From: JAHEFT01 sp963700705
GTDB lineage: Bacteria > Pseudomonadota > Gammaproteobacteria > Xanthomonadales > SZUA-36
DNA: 64,000 nucleotides
Direction of reading: 5' to 3'
Assembly (NCBI GenBank): GCA_963700705.1
Contig: CAVOYQ010000021.1
Location: 1-64,000, forward strand
The first letter of the stretch is position 1, and each line of letters starts with the position of its first letter. Made by a program: the position numbers and the translations under genes. This document shows, piece by piece, positions 1-8,515 of the stretch. The notes under the pieces were generated by a model. It did no database searches. It was given only the letters and a program-made list of their open reading frames with translations, and was not told where the DNA came from.

Positions 1-1
1 C

Positions 2-760
2 ATGTGTGGAAAAGCCGCCGTATCCCACCTCTCCTGGGCCGAAGTCTACGCCTACGCCTCCTCACTGACCCCGCCGAAGGCTTTGCCGGCCGATCCGGAG
101 TCCCGCATCAACATCTCCCCTTCCCGCTTGCGGCGCAAGGCCGAGCCCGATTCGATGGTGTGGGAAACCCTGCCGGTGATTTACCGGGGCGAGGAAACGC
201 GGACACGCCCTGCGAGGCCATCTGGCCGTTTATCCCGGCCTATTCCGAGGGGCGCTTGCCCACCAACAAGGAAGGCCGGCTGATTTCCACGGCCAATGCC
301 CGCTTGCGCACCGAGGGCGCGCCGTTTGCGCCGACCTTCATGGGCGCCTGGTCGGCGGATTTCCGGGTGCTGGTGGTGGTGTCCTGGTTTTACGAATTCG
401 ACAGCCGGGTCAAGCCGCAGGTGCCCTACGCGGTCTTCCCGACCGATGCGCCTTGCTGGCTGATGGCGGGCCTGGCCCGGCGGACGGTTTTGCCGGATGG
501 CTCGAAGCATTTGAGCGTGGCGATCATCACGGTCGATCCGAACGAGGTGCTGAAGTCGGTCGGCCATCACCGCAGCCCTGCCCTGCTGCGCGATCCGGGA
601 GAAGCGAAAACCTGGCTTTCGGGCGACCGCAACACGGCGCTGGGGCTGCTGCGGCCGCATACCAATGAAACGATGGGCGTGGAAGCCGGTGCCGATGGGG
701 ATCAAGATCCCCGGCAACGAGGACATTGAATTGCCGGGTTCTTTGAAGTCAGGGCAATAA
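2..760 (+). CDS. SRAP-family (YedK/HMCES-like) peptidase, frameshifted
   Basis: SRAP proteins form a covalent crosslink to abasic sites in single-stranded DNA through a cysteine at position 2. The ATG at base 2 gives MCGK, so the Cys2 nucleophile is present, followed by an NISPS motif like the family's NxAPT. After about base 195-205 the similarity moves to another frame: IWPFIPAYS (family WGLIPxW), NAR, the WFYEF active-site motif and GHHRSP (family HxRMP). Near base 680 a second frame change would give a more natural tail (PMGIKIPGNED) ending at 760. Either two indel errors or a decayed gene. No neighbour on the left is visible. Confidence 0.6.
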
Positions 761-791
761 AAAACCCGGCGCCTGAAGCAGGCGCCGGGTT
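761..791 (-). terminator. Rho-independent terminator of the small membrane gene at 811-1218
   Basis: A perfect 13-bp stem (763-775 with 779-791, loop AAG) lies just past the stop of the minus-strand gene. Read on the minus strand it is followed by six T. On the plus strand there is no T-run, so it works for the minus gene. Confidence 0.8.
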
Positions 792-810
792 CCTGGGTTC
801 TCTAACTGGT

Positions 811-1218
811 TTAAGTCTGGTGTGCGTGGTCCCGGTTGCCAGGCTTGCCGCCGGCTATCGAGAATCCTTCCTTTTCGTCTGCATGGATATGTTCTTTTGC
901 TTTTCCGGTAGGCGCCACGTGGTGCCGGTCGCGGCGGCTGTATCCGTCATACAACGGCGCATCGCCGGCAAGGGATTTGGGCACAAAGGTTTGGTTCTCG
1001 ACAAATCCCTTGGTGGCCCGGTTTCGCCGGGTTTCCCAGATTTGCTCGCGATGGGACAGGCGGTTATCCAGAGGTGTGGCCAGTTTGTCAGATGAAGCTT
1101 TAGCCGCCTTTGCTTTGCGTTTTGGCGCCAGGTCGGTTTTTGCCTTGGAAGTCCGGGTCACCCAAACCACGGCAAAGGCGCATACGCCGACAAAGATAAG
1201 AAAATAGATGGTCTCCAT
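811..1218 (-). CDS. Small single-pass membrane protein (family member A)
   Basis: About 135 residues. I chose the ATG at 1218 (METIYFLIF) rather than the upstream in-frame one because TTGGAGG lies in SD position. Residues 2-20 are one hydrophobic segment; the rest is charged and likely cytoplasmic, with a WETRRNR stretch and an NQTFVPKS motif that weakly resembles TKYTYVPRQ in the third gene of this set (3595-3933). No known domain recognised. It shares layout, strand and an upstream two-hairpin element with the genes at 1409-2048 and 3595-3933, so the three probably answer to the same signal. Function unknown. Confidence 0.6.
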   Translation of the reverse strand: METIYFLIFVGVCAFAVVWVTRTSKAKTDLAPKRKAKAAKASSDKLATPLDNRLSHREQIWETRRNRATKGFVENQTFVPKSLAGDAPLYDGYSRRDRHHVAPTGKAKEHIHADEKEGFSIAGGKPGNRDHAHQT

Positions 1219-1289
1219 CCCGAAATCCTCCAAGATTTCCATGCATCAGCCGATTCTCCTGAATGGCTTGATGCCTTTCTTGATAGAGA

Positions 1290-1345
1290 CTTAAATTCCG
1301 TTTTGTTCCCTGTCTTCAACCCGGCACTGTCCCTGGTGCCCGAAA
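1290..1345 (-). promoter_or_regulatory. Two-hairpin leader element, copy A
   Basis: On the minus strand this reads a hairpin GGCAC-CAGGGACA-GTGCC, then GACAGGGAACAAAACGGA and a closing GTC. It lies about 70 bases upstream of the start at 1218. The same order of parts occurs at 2149-2207 and 4037-4095. Copy A has the most diverged second hairpin. Confidence 0.55.
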
Positions 1346-1408
1346 CCTGTTGAAACCCCTCACACTACTTATAACACAAAAAATGTTCAAATATTGATCA
1401 AAATAAAA

Positions 1409-2048
1409 TTACCAACCCCAGGGTGTCCGCACCATGTGCAGGTCAGCCGTCTTTTTCAGCGGGCTTTGCTGCTTCGCAACCGCGGAAAGCTCCGGTTGCC
1501 GGGGAATCCTGGCGGCGATCTGGTCCACTTTGCCGGAAGGAAAATTATCCATCTGGTCGTGTGGCTGCGAAGGATCCCTCAAGCGCGGGGGTTTGACCTT
1601 GCGATAGGGAATCTCCTTCATCGTGCTGGCCCGGCCGTAACGGTCCTCGACCAGTGTACGCAGGCTGGCGTCTTATTCTCAGGAGGTATTCCTGGCTGTC
1701 CACGGTATGTTTCTCGCTGAACAGGCGTTCGACGAATTGGTTTACTGACTCGGAGACACCCCGAACTTCCTGGGCGTCCAGCGAAGCCTGGCTCCTGAGG
1801 GAAGCGGGCCTATGGTGCCCCGGCCAGCCCCAGGGGGTCGGGACATGCATCAGTTCACGTTGCAATACCAGGCGAGTTTCCTGGGCGGTGTCGGTGTCTT
1901 TTCCGCCGATGAAACCGGCTTCTTTAGTGGGTCTGGAAGCCCGCGCCAGGCTGTTCTTCTTTGGCATGGGTTGCTCGGGAAGGCGCATCAACGCCAGGCA
2001 CGCGAGCAGAATCCCCAGGGTTACCAGGATGTAACTGACGTACTCCAT
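1409..2048 (-). CDS. Small single-pass membrane protein (family member B), frameshifted
   Basis: Starts MEYVSYILVTLG at 2048 with AAGGAGAG upstream. Residues 3-21 form one membrane segment. Then come a charged region, an HVPTPWGWPG motif near residue 70 and a predicted helical part (VNQFVERLF). The first frame becomes unconvincing after about base 1690. A second frame from there reads LRTLVEDRYGRAST and continues to a stop at 1409, ending TPWGW, which repeats the earlier TPWGWPG motif. I therefore join the two with one indel between about 1660 and 1690. No known family recognised. Same start (MEYV) and layout as the gene at 3595-3933. Confidence 0.5.
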
Positions 2049-2148
2049 TCTGAAAGTCTCTCCTTATTAGAGGACTGTTGCCTTCCCATTTGTGGCACAT
2101 GTCCTTCTATTTACAGCACCCACCAAATTACGGCGGCGCTGATTCTCC

Positions 2149-2207
2149 GACTTTCAAAATCCGTTTTGATCCCTGTCTTTCTGCCGGACCCTTGCCCTGG
2201 CCGGCGT
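2149..2207 (-). promoter_or_regulatory. Two-hairpin leader element, copy B
   Basis: Minus strand: GCCGGCC-AGGGCAA-GG(GT)CCGGC forms hairpin 1. Then GACAGGGA and a perfect TCAAAA-CGGA-TTTTGA hairpin closed by GAC/GTC. It lies about 100 bases upstream of the start at 2048. A GGAGAATC box follows hairpin 2 and also appears between copy A and its gene. Confidence 0.6.
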
Positions 2208-2394
2208 GCTGAGGTAATTCCTTTGCCCAGAACCTTTAATACTTAAATGCAATACACGTGAAAACTGCATTTGTTGGTGAATCAAACAGGCTTTTTCTCT
2301 CACCCTTTCCAGTAATATAGCAGAAATTAACAAAAAATATACATCACGTGAAGTAATAAAGTACATTAAATTATGTTTTTAACTGTATGTATAT
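2208..2394. other. AT-rich divergent intergenic region
   Basis: Markedly AT-rich compared with the surroundings and without a credible gene. It must hold the promoters for the minus-strand gene at 1409-2048 and the plus-strand gene at 2395. I could not assign exact -10/-35 boxes. Confidence 0.4.
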
Positions 2395-3445
2395 ATGCGT
2401 AATAAAATCATAATAACCTTTTTCATTCTCGCGCTGGCCATTTTGCCGGGCGGCGCAACAGGCTGAACCGCTTTCGCTCACTGACCGCTACATCTCCATG
2501 GCGCTGCAGGGCAACCTCGCCGAGGCCGGCTCATTGTTCGAAGTCAGCACAGTGAATGCTTCACCGGCGCATGAAGCGGAACTTGCCGACCGTTTTGAAA
2601 GCCGTTTTATTACGCGAGACGAAGACCTTTCACCGGGCACCGGTGATGTTTTTGCCGACACGGTCGTATTGATTTACCGGGACTACTGGGTTCGCACGCT
2701 GACAGGCGAACTGGGTTTCGAGGAAGGCGAGAGCTTTCTCCAACGCTCACTGCTGGACCTGCTCGAACACATGCCGGAACCGGGTGTTCCGGACTCCGCC
2801 CTGGATCCGTTCGCCCGCGTTGGCGCGGTTCTAAAGGAAAAAGACTTTTATTTCCTGGATACCCCTGCCCCGCCCCTGCGCGACCTGTTCCTGTGGACGG
2901 GAGAAGAAAACACCCGGTACACGGTCCGGCTGACCGACCGCAGCCAGGCCGTTCGGGTCACGTTCATGACCGGCATCCTGAGCCTGGGCTGGAAGGAATT
3001 TGCCACGCTGGGTCTCGTTTCCACGACCGGCTGGGTTGAAGGCACGCGCCTGTACTGTGTCGAAGAGGCGTATGACCGTGACACCGAGAACTTCAGGATT
3101 TCCTACCTGAAACACGAAAGCCGGCACCTGGCCGATTTTGAACGCTTCCCGGGCTTGCCGTCGGCGGAACTGGAATACCGGGCGAAGCTGACGGAACTGG
3201 CTTTCGCATCGACTTCGCTGCCGGGCCTGCTGGATGACTTTACCGTGAAGAGCTCCCCCAGCCCGGAATCACCCCACACCTTCGCCAATTACCGCGTGAC
3301 CCGGGATATGTACCGGTCAATGCATGACGCACCACTGCCCGTATCCGGCGATCCCTGGCAAGGAGTGGACATCTCAACCGTCAATAAGACGGCCCGGATC
3401 CTGCTCCGGCAAAATACGGAGTCATTGGAGTCAGTCATCCAATAG
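2395..3445 (+). CDS. Secreted HExxH-motif protein (putative zincin), frameshifted
   Basis: The ATG at 2395 encodes a signal peptide (MRNKIIITFFILALAILPGG). One indel near 2446-2452 then leads into AQQAEPLSL and the long downstream frame, which would otherwise look like a signal-less gene starting at 2498. The central part is a KHESRHLADFE motif (bases 3110-3142), an HExxH zinc-protease signature, followed by ELEYRAKLTEL, which could hold the third ligand. The exact family is not recognised. A secreted metalloprotease or a protease-like protein is an inference from the motif and signal peptide. It sits between two copies of the leader element but on the opposite strand. Confidence 0.6.
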
Positions 3446-3450
3446 GGGGC

Positions 3451-3474
3451 AAAAAAAGGCCGCCTGCGGGCAGC
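3451..3474 (-). terminator. Rho-independent terminator (minus strand)
   Basis: Stem 3459-3464 with 3469-3474 (GCTGCC/GGCGGC, one G-T pair), tetraloop CGCA, followed on the minus strand by seven T. It would end transcription from the gene at 3595-3933. Confidence 0.6.
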
Positions 3475-3594
3475 AGCGATTTTCGCATTCACGATTTCAA
3501 TGACCCCACTCAGCCAGGACCGCACATCGCATTGCTGCCCGGATGAACTTTCTGACGTCGAAAGATCATCCGGCCAGCGAATGTCCGCACACTG

Positions 3595-3933
3595 TTAAAT
3601 CCCGGTATCCGCTTGCACGGCAGACTGTTTTTGCCTGGGAACGTAGGTATATTTTGTTCCGGACAGGCCTTCTGCGGATGCAGGGTCATCAGTACTTTGC
3701 TGGTAGAGTTTTTTCTGCCAGGACCAAAGCCTGTTTTCAAACGCCGCGCGATCCAGTTCATCCTGACGCGGTCCGCTTATGGTCCGTTTGAACGGCGGTA
3801 TGGGATCAGCCTCTTTGAGTTGCCGGGAGCTGCCCGCCCCGTTCGGTTTTTCGGCCACCATGAACCTGTTCCAGGCCCAACTGATGATTCCGCCACCGGC
3901 TGCTAAAACAATGGTGAAAACAACATATTCCAT
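3595..3933 (-). CDS. Small single-pass membrane protein (family member C)
   Basis: 112 residues starting MEYVVFTIVLAAGGG. One membrane segment at residues 3-21, then a soluble tail with ENRLWSWQKKLYQQ and TKYTYVPRQK. The VPR/VPK element is shared with the gene at 811-1218, and the MEYV start with the gene at 1409-2048. An AAGAAGGG sequence precedes the start. The hairpin leader lies about 100 bases upstream and a terminator about 120 bases downstream, so this is a complete monocistronic unit. No known domain and no function assigned. Confidence 0.6.
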   Translation of the reverse strand: MEYVVFTIVLAAGGGIISWAWNRFMVAEKPNGAGSSRQLKEADPIPPFKRTISGPRQDELDRAAFENRLWSWQKKLYQQSTDDPASAEGLSGTKYTYVPRQKQSAVQADTGI

Positions 3934-4036
3934 GGTTATTGCCCTTCTTCAGTCCCGCATGCATGGCGTTATTGAAGTTACGCCGCACGCGGTTAACCAG
4001 CCGAAAGTCACACGACCCTGTGACAGAGCTGTCAAA

Positions 4037-4095
4037 GACGTTCAAAATCCATTTGATCCATGTCGGAAAACCGGTCCTTGCCCTGGACCGGTCAG
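4037..4095 (-). promoter_or_regulatory. Two-hairpin leader element, copy C
   Basis: Minus strand: perfect 8-bp hairpin ACCGGTCC-AGGGCAA-GGACCGGT, then GACATGGA and a TCAAA-TGGAT-TTTGA hairpin closed by GAC/GTC. The stem of hairpin 1 differs in sequence from copies A and B but keeps pairing, while the AGGGCAA loop is kept. Confidence 0.65.
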
Positions 4096-4442
4096 GGTGA
4101 ATACCCCCCGATATTTTCCCTGTGCCTGCCTGACCACACGAGGTCAGGTCTGGTTCGCCTTACGGCGAATTCCTGGCGGAATTTCAGTCGAGAATTATGT
4201 TTATCTCGTACCGGAATATCCGCAAGAACACATTAACAGTATCAATTAAAGCACTGTAATACAACATTATTAATTTTACCGTTCCTGAAAGTTTCGCGTA
4301 TCCGGCTGGTCGTGCAGGACATTGACCCGCATTCATGCAATAAAACAGCCTGAGAGGGCGAATGGAGGCGCTGCGTGCGCAGGAGCAGGACAGCCTGCCG
4401 GCGAAAGGTGAAAATTGGTAGAGCCCGGGCCGTTTTACCCAC
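4096..4442. other. Intergenic region without recognised gene
   Basis: About 350 bases between the leader of the small membrane gene and the tRNA terminator. Open frames here are short and share no motif I recognise. The promoter for the gene at 3595-3933 should be at its left end. Confidence 0.4.
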
Positions 4443-4466
4443 AAAAAAAGCCACCCGAAGGCAGCT
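4443..4466 (-). terminator. Terminator of the tRNA-Ala/tRNA-Glu unit
   Basis: Stem 4449-4455 with 4460-4466 around a TTCG tetraloop (minus strand AGCTGCC/GGTGGCT with two G-T pairs), followed on the minus strand by a run of seven T. It lies about 40 bases past the end of tRNA-Glu. Confidence 0.7.
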
Positions 4467-4508
4467 TCTTTTTCGCGTTGATTCTTTCACAATCAACACC
4501 TTAGGAGA

Positions 4509-4584
4509 TGGCGTCCCCAGGGGGATTCGAACCCCCGTCGCCGCCGTGAAAGGGCGGTGTCCTAGGCCTCTAGACGATGGGGAC
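4509..4584 (-). tRNA. tRNA-Glu (anticodon TTC)
   Basis: The minus strand folds as a 76-nt tRNA: acceptor GTCCCCA/TGGGGAC, discriminator G and an encoded CCA. The anticodon loop CCTTTCACG gives TTC, and the T-loop reads GGTTCGAATCC. It follows tRNA-Ala by three bases and is surely co-transcribed with it. Confidence 0.95.
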
Positions 4585-4587
4585 AGT

Positions 4588-4663
<76 letters not shown>

Positions 4664-4713
4664 GCAGAGCCGACGCATATTACTTATTTGCCTCCACCGT
4701 GTCAACGTGGGAA

Positions 4714-5224
4714 TCAGCTTATTTCGACCAGGGCCGCATCCGTTTGCCGGTCGGCAAGCGCGACTCTCCGCCGGTCGCATGGTCTCAACCGAATGCCCCT
4801 GTCGTATCAGGTAATCCAGCCACCGGTCCAACGCGCGGTTGCGGCGCCAGGCCTGTTGCATCAGTTGCCGGGCCGGGTAAGCCGGATGGGCCGTTCTGCG
4901 ACAGCCCTGGTCCAGGTTGAACGAGGTGGCCTCTGCAATGCGCGCGTCGTGGTAAAAGCGGATATGGGCGTCCGGCGCATAAGTCCTGACGTCGCCCTCG
5001 GTGAATTCATACGTCAGGCGGAAGAACGAGGTGTAGCAGTGGCGTTCCAGCACTTCCAGCCGCAGGTCAGGCGATCCGGGAACCCGTGAAATCAGCGAGT
5101 CATGGAACGCAAACTGGTCCGGTAGCAACAGGTGCAACTCGCGATAGATCTCTTCCTGCACTTCGTGCAGTTGACGCAAGGCCGGATTTTTACCCCGGTA
5201 ATTTGGCTGGCTGAATGAGACCAT
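4714..5224 (-). CDS. DUF1249 (YqiB-like) protein, probable frameshift near the 3' end
   Basis: Family of about 140-170 residues of unknown role, common in gammaproteobacteria. The start is MVSFSQPNY at 5224. Family hallmarks are visible: Y-x-x-L-x-L-L-P near the N-terminus, LEVLERHCYTSFFRLTY and IRFYHDARIAEA. The frame then runs without a stop through both tRNA genes, which cannot be real. Switching frame near 4785-4795 gives VALADRQTDAALVEIS and a TGA at 4714-4716, a sensible end before the tRNAs. Start and core are firm; the tail is an inference. Confidence 0.6.
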
Positions 5225-5277
5225 GAAAAAAAGCATATCACAGCATCAATCAAATTCTGCCTAAAAATCTTCCGTTG

Positions 5278-5416
5278 TTGGAGCGGCCCAGCATAGGCAA
5301 TGAAGAGGGTGCGGTTTCGGCGAAGCCGAAGAAGCGCGCTCGGAATGCCGTTATGCGGCCGCGAAATTTTTGGCTTTGGTCAAAAAAAGAATCGCGGCCA
5401 TGGGCCGCTCCTACAA
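5278..5416. repeat. REP-like palindromic elements (GGAGCGGCC...GGCCGC type)
   Basis: The segment 5391-5416 (ATCGCGGCCATGGGCCGCTC followed by CTACAA) is the common gammaproteobacterial TGTAGGAGCGGCC..GGCCGCGA REP type. A half copy, TTGGAGCGGCCCA, lies at 5278-5290 and a TTCGGCGAAGCCGAA hairpin at 5316-5330. A closely matching pair occurs at 22240-22290. The element touches the 3' end of orn and may act in transcript termination or stability. Confidence 0.65.
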
Positions 5417-5974
5417 ACCGGCCAGTTCTCCCATGAAGGAACGGTAGTATCGCAACTCTTCGATTGATTCGCGGATGTCGGAAAGCGCCTCGTGGCGGTT
5501 TTGCTTGGTAAATCCTTCCGCCAGCTTTGGCGCCCACCGCGCGGCCAGTTCTTTCAGCGTGCTGACGTCGAGGTTGCGGTAGTGGAACCAGCGTTCGAGT
5601 TCGGGCATCAGGCGATACAGGAAGCGCCGGTCCTGGCAGATGCTGTTGCCGCACATCGGTGATATGCGTGGCGTGGTCCACTCTTCCAGGAAACGCAGCG
5701 TGCCCGATTCGGCTTCCCGTAAACCGGTGCCGCTTTTCAGAACACGATCCCACAGGCCCGAAGCCGTGTGGTGTTCCCGGTTCCAGTCATCCATGGCTTT
5801 CAGCACCGCTTCAGGATGGCTGATGGCATAAACCGGACCCACCGCCACTTCGTTCAGGTTGGCATCGGTGACGATCGTGGCGATTTCCAGGATGGAATCG
5901 CTTTCCGGGTTCAGCCCGGTCATTTCCAGGTCAATCCAGATCAGTCGCTGTTGTTTTTCGGTGTCGGTGTTCAT
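5411..5974 (-). CDS. orn: Oligoribonuclease
   Basis: 3'-5' exoribonuclease that degrades 2-5-nt RNAs and pGpG from c-di-GMP breakdown. The 187-residue product from the ATG at 5974 has the DEDDh set: WIDLEMTGL (Asp15, Glu17), LEIATIVTD, CGNSICQDRRF and HEALSDIRES. This matches the family's usual length of about 180. An in-frame start at 6019 would add 15 residues overlapping the divergent rsgA start, so it is less likely. Divergent from rsgA with about 40 bases between, the same arrangement as in many gammaproteobacteria. Confidence 0.95.
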   Translation of the reverse strand: MNTDTEKQQRLIWIDLEMTGLNPESDSILEIATIVTDANLNEVAVGPVYAISHPEAVLKAMDDWNREHHTASGLWDRVLKSGTGLREAESGTLRFLEEWTTPRISPMCGNSICQDRRFLYRLMPELERWFHYRNLDVSTLKELAARWAPKLAEGFTKQNRHEALSDIRESIEELRYYRSFMGELAGL

Positions 5975-6017
5975 GGAATGAGTTTGCTTGATGACCGTCG
6001 CGGGTACAATAGCGGTC

Positions 6018-6904
6018 ATGATACAAAACGCCCTGGTCCTGGTTTCCTACGGAAGCCGCGGCATCATCGAACTTCCCGACGGAACAAAGTCCGCTTGCGA
6101 CTACCGCCGTTCGGTGGGCCGGCCCTTCTGCGGCGACCGCGTACGGGTAGACACAGACGGTGAAGAAACCCCGCGCGTCATGGAAATCCTCGCACGATCC
6201 AATGAATTTGCACGGGCGGACAGCCGGCAACGCAAGCAGGTGATTGCCGCCAACCTGGACCAGGTGCTCATCGTCATCGCGCCGCAGCCCGAGCCCAGCA
6301 AAGACTTGCTCGAACGGTACCTGGTCGCGGTTCACAGCCTGGGCATCAAGCCGGTCATCGTCGTCAACAAGGTGAGTTACTGGATCAGCAAAGCAAGGCC
6401 CCGGAAGGCGCCTTCGGCCGCCTCCAGGAATACCGTGCGCTGGGTTACGACGTACTGACGGTATCCTGCAAGGGCGAGCCCGGAACCGCGACCCTGCTGC
6501 CGCTCCTGGATGGCAAAACCAGCATCCTGGTCGGGCAATCGGGGGTGGGCAAGTCGTCCCTGGTCAACGCGCTGATTCCCGACCTCGACTTGCAAACCGG
6601 CGCCCTTTCGCGGGTGACCGGCAAAGGCGTACACACGACAACGACAACCATCATGTACAGCCTGCCGTCCGGCGGCAAACTGATCGACTCACCCGGGGTC
6701 TGGGAATACGGCCTGTGGGAGATGAGTTCAGTCGAGTTGGAGAACGGATTCGTCGAGTTCGCGCCCTGGCTGGACCAGTGCAAGTTCAGGGACTGCAGGC
6801 ATGCCGGCGAGCCGGGCTGCGCGGTCGCCGGGGCCGTAACAAGAGGCCAGATAAGCAAATGGCGTTACGAGTCCTATCGCCGCTTGCTTACCCAGTCCGG
6901 CTGA
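6018..6904 (+). CDS. rsgA: Ribosome small subunit GTPase RsgA, frameshifted
   Basis: Circularly permuted GTPase in late 30S maturation. Start MIQNALVLVSYGSRG at 6018. N-terminal OB fold, then VIVVNKV (G4 motif). The frame breaks at about 6374: a single missing base after NKV restores ELLDQQSKAPEG and the rest. The downstream part has GQSGVGKSSLVN (P-loop), HTTTTT (switch I), DSPGVWEYGL (G3) and the zinc-binding CKFRDCRHAGEPGCAV. Corrected length is about 295 residues, short at the N-terminus compared with E. coli but normal otherwise. Likely functional if the indel is a sequencing error. Confidence 0.9.
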
Positions 6905-6946
6905 CGTGCTATATTTAATCTCCCTGAACACAGATTGGAGGCGGCG

Positions 6947-7255
6947 ATGACACGGACGGTTCTGGCGCTGGTGTTGGCAATCCTCGCGGGTTTTTCGGTA
7001 CCTGCAGTTTTGTCCGCGGACGTTTTATTGATTGAAGAAGTCAGGCAGGCGGGCAGCATGGATGTCCCGGTCAACGGGATGACCAAGGCCGATGTGCGCA
7101 CGCGTTACGGAGACCCGGCTGAAACCCATGCCCCGGTTGGCGACCCGCCGATCACACGCTGGGATTATGGTCAGTGGAGCGTCTATTTCGAATACGATCT
7201 CGTGCTGTTCACCGTCGTGCACAAAGACGCGGTAAAGGACAAGAAGTCGGGCTAA
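6947..7255 (+). CDS. Small periplasmic protein with BamE/SmpA-like motif
   Basis: 102 residues from the ATG at 6947, which has a strong GGAGGCGG ribosome site. Residues 1-24 are a signal peptide (ends VLSADV). The mature part carries GMTKADVRTRYGDP and WDYGQWSVYFE, the pattern seen in SmpA/OmlA-type small outer-membrane assembly domains. No lipobox. The role is unknown and the domain assignment rests on motif resemblance only. Confidence 0.6.
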   Translation: MTRTVLALVLAILAGFSVPAVLSADVLLIEEVRQAGSMDVPVNGMTKADVRTRYGDPAETHAPVGDPPITRWDYGQWSVYFEYDLVLFTVVHKDAVKDKKSG

Positions 7256-7305
7256 ATCTGCCGGTATAGGGTATCCTTTCGCCTTTTCCAAGCCAGGCAG
7301 TTTCA

Positions 7306-8514
7306 ATGTTGCAGGAAACCGGGGAAATTCTCCAGGATCAGCCCATACGCGTCATCCAGCGCGACGGGGTTCAGTACACCCTTCTTGGGACGGCGCACGT
7401 CTCCCGGGCCAGCGCCGAAGCCGTCAAACGCATGGCTTCTTCCGGTGATTTCGATGCCGTGGCGGTGGAACTGTGCCAGGCCCGCTACGATGCGCTGACG
7501 GCCGAGCGCAAATGGACCGACCTCGACCTGTACCGGATCATCCGGGAGGGCAAGGCAGGCCTGGTCATGGCCAACCTGGCATTGAGTGCTTACCAACGGC
7601 GTATCGCCGAACAATTCGGCATTGAGCCCGGCGCAGAGATGCGCGCGGCCACCGTGGCCGCAAAAGAACGGGGTCTGCCGCTTCAACTGATCGACCGCGA
7701 CCTCGCCACGACCCTGCGGCGCAGCTATGCCAGCGTGCCCTGGTACAAGCGGATGTACCTGATGGCCGGTATGGTGCTGGGCATGGTCAGCTCCGATGAA
7801 ATCGATGAAGAAGCCATCGAGAAGCTGAAAGAAGGCGATATCCTGGAATCCACATTCACCGAGTTCGCCGAACACTCACCCGAGTTGTTCGAGGCGCTGA
7901 TCAGCGAACGCGACCGCTACATGGCGGCCCGGTTGCGTGAGGAAAACGCCGAGGCAAAATACCGGAACGTCCTCGTGGTGATCGGGGCCGGGCACATGGA
8001 AGGCCTGGCCAGACACCTGGAATCGGGCACCGCGGATCCGCAGACCGAGCGCAAGGGTCTGGAAATGCTGCCGATCAAGTCGCGCTGGCCGCGCATATTG
8101 CCCTGGGCCATCATGATCCTGGTGATCGCCGGGTTTGGAATCGGCTTCTCCCGCAGCCCGGAACTGGGCTGGGAACTGGTGTTCCTCTGGGTGGCCATCA
8201 ACGGCGGCCTTGCCGCGCTCGGCGCGCTGATTGCACGTGGCCATCCGCTGACCATTCTCAGCGCGGTCATCGCCGCGCCGATCACCTCGCTGAACCCGAC
8301 CATTGCAGCGGGCATGGTCACCGGCCTGGTGGAGTCGTGGCTAAGAAAGCCCCGGATCTCCGACCTGGAAAACCTGCGTTTTGACATCACCACGCTCAAA
8401 GGCTGGTTCAGGAACCCGGCGACGCGCATCCTGCTGGTGTTCTTTTTATCCAACCTGGGCTCCGCGATCGGAACCTGGGTCGCCGGCTTCAAAATCTTCG
8501 GCGCACTGTCCTGA
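7306..8514 (+). CDS. TraB/PrgY-family membrane protein
   Basis: 402 residues. Members of this family have a conserved N-terminal domain related to Tiki/GumN proteases and a membrane-embedded C-terminus; enterococcal TraB/PrgY suppress peptide pheromone, but the role in gammaproteobacteria is not settled. Visible here: LLGTAHVSRAS (residues 26-36), AVELCQARY, VVIGAGHMEGL (about 226-236), then four or so hydrophobic segments from residue 265 to the end. The next gene, dusB, starts one base after the stop, so the two are probably co-transcribed. Confidence 0.8.
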   Translation: MLQETGEILQDQPIRVIQRDGVQYTLLGTAHVSRASAEAVKRMASSGDFDAVAVELCQARYDALTAERKWTDLDLYRIIREGKAGLVMANLALSAYQRRIAEQFGIEPGAEMRAATVAAKERGLPLQLIDRDLATTLRRSYASVPWYKRMYLMAGMVLGMVSSDEIDEEAIEKLKEGDILESTFTEFAEHSPELFEALISERDRYMAARLREENAEAKYRNVLVVIGAGHMEGLARHLESGTADPQTERKGLEMLPIKSRWPRILPWAIMILVIAGFGIGFSRSPELGWELVFLWVAINGGLAALGALIARGHPLTILSAVIAAPITSLNPTIAAGMVTGLVESWLRKPRISDLENLRFDITTLKGWFRNPATRILLVFFLSNLGSAIGTWVAGFKIFGALS

Positions 8515-8515
8515 T

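Noticed and set aside
1290..4095. Leader loop CAGGGCAA resembles part of the c-di-GMP-I (GEMM) riboswitch
   Set aside because: The rest of the GEMM consensus (GAAA tetraloop arm, GGACGCAAAGCC block) is absent in all three copies.
1290..4095. Two short hairpins with an ACGG loop resemble the mini-ykkC (guanidine-II) motif
   Set aside because: Only hairpin 2 of copies A and B has ACGG; copy C has ATGG and hairpin 1 loops are AGGGCAA. The pattern needs ACGR in both loops.
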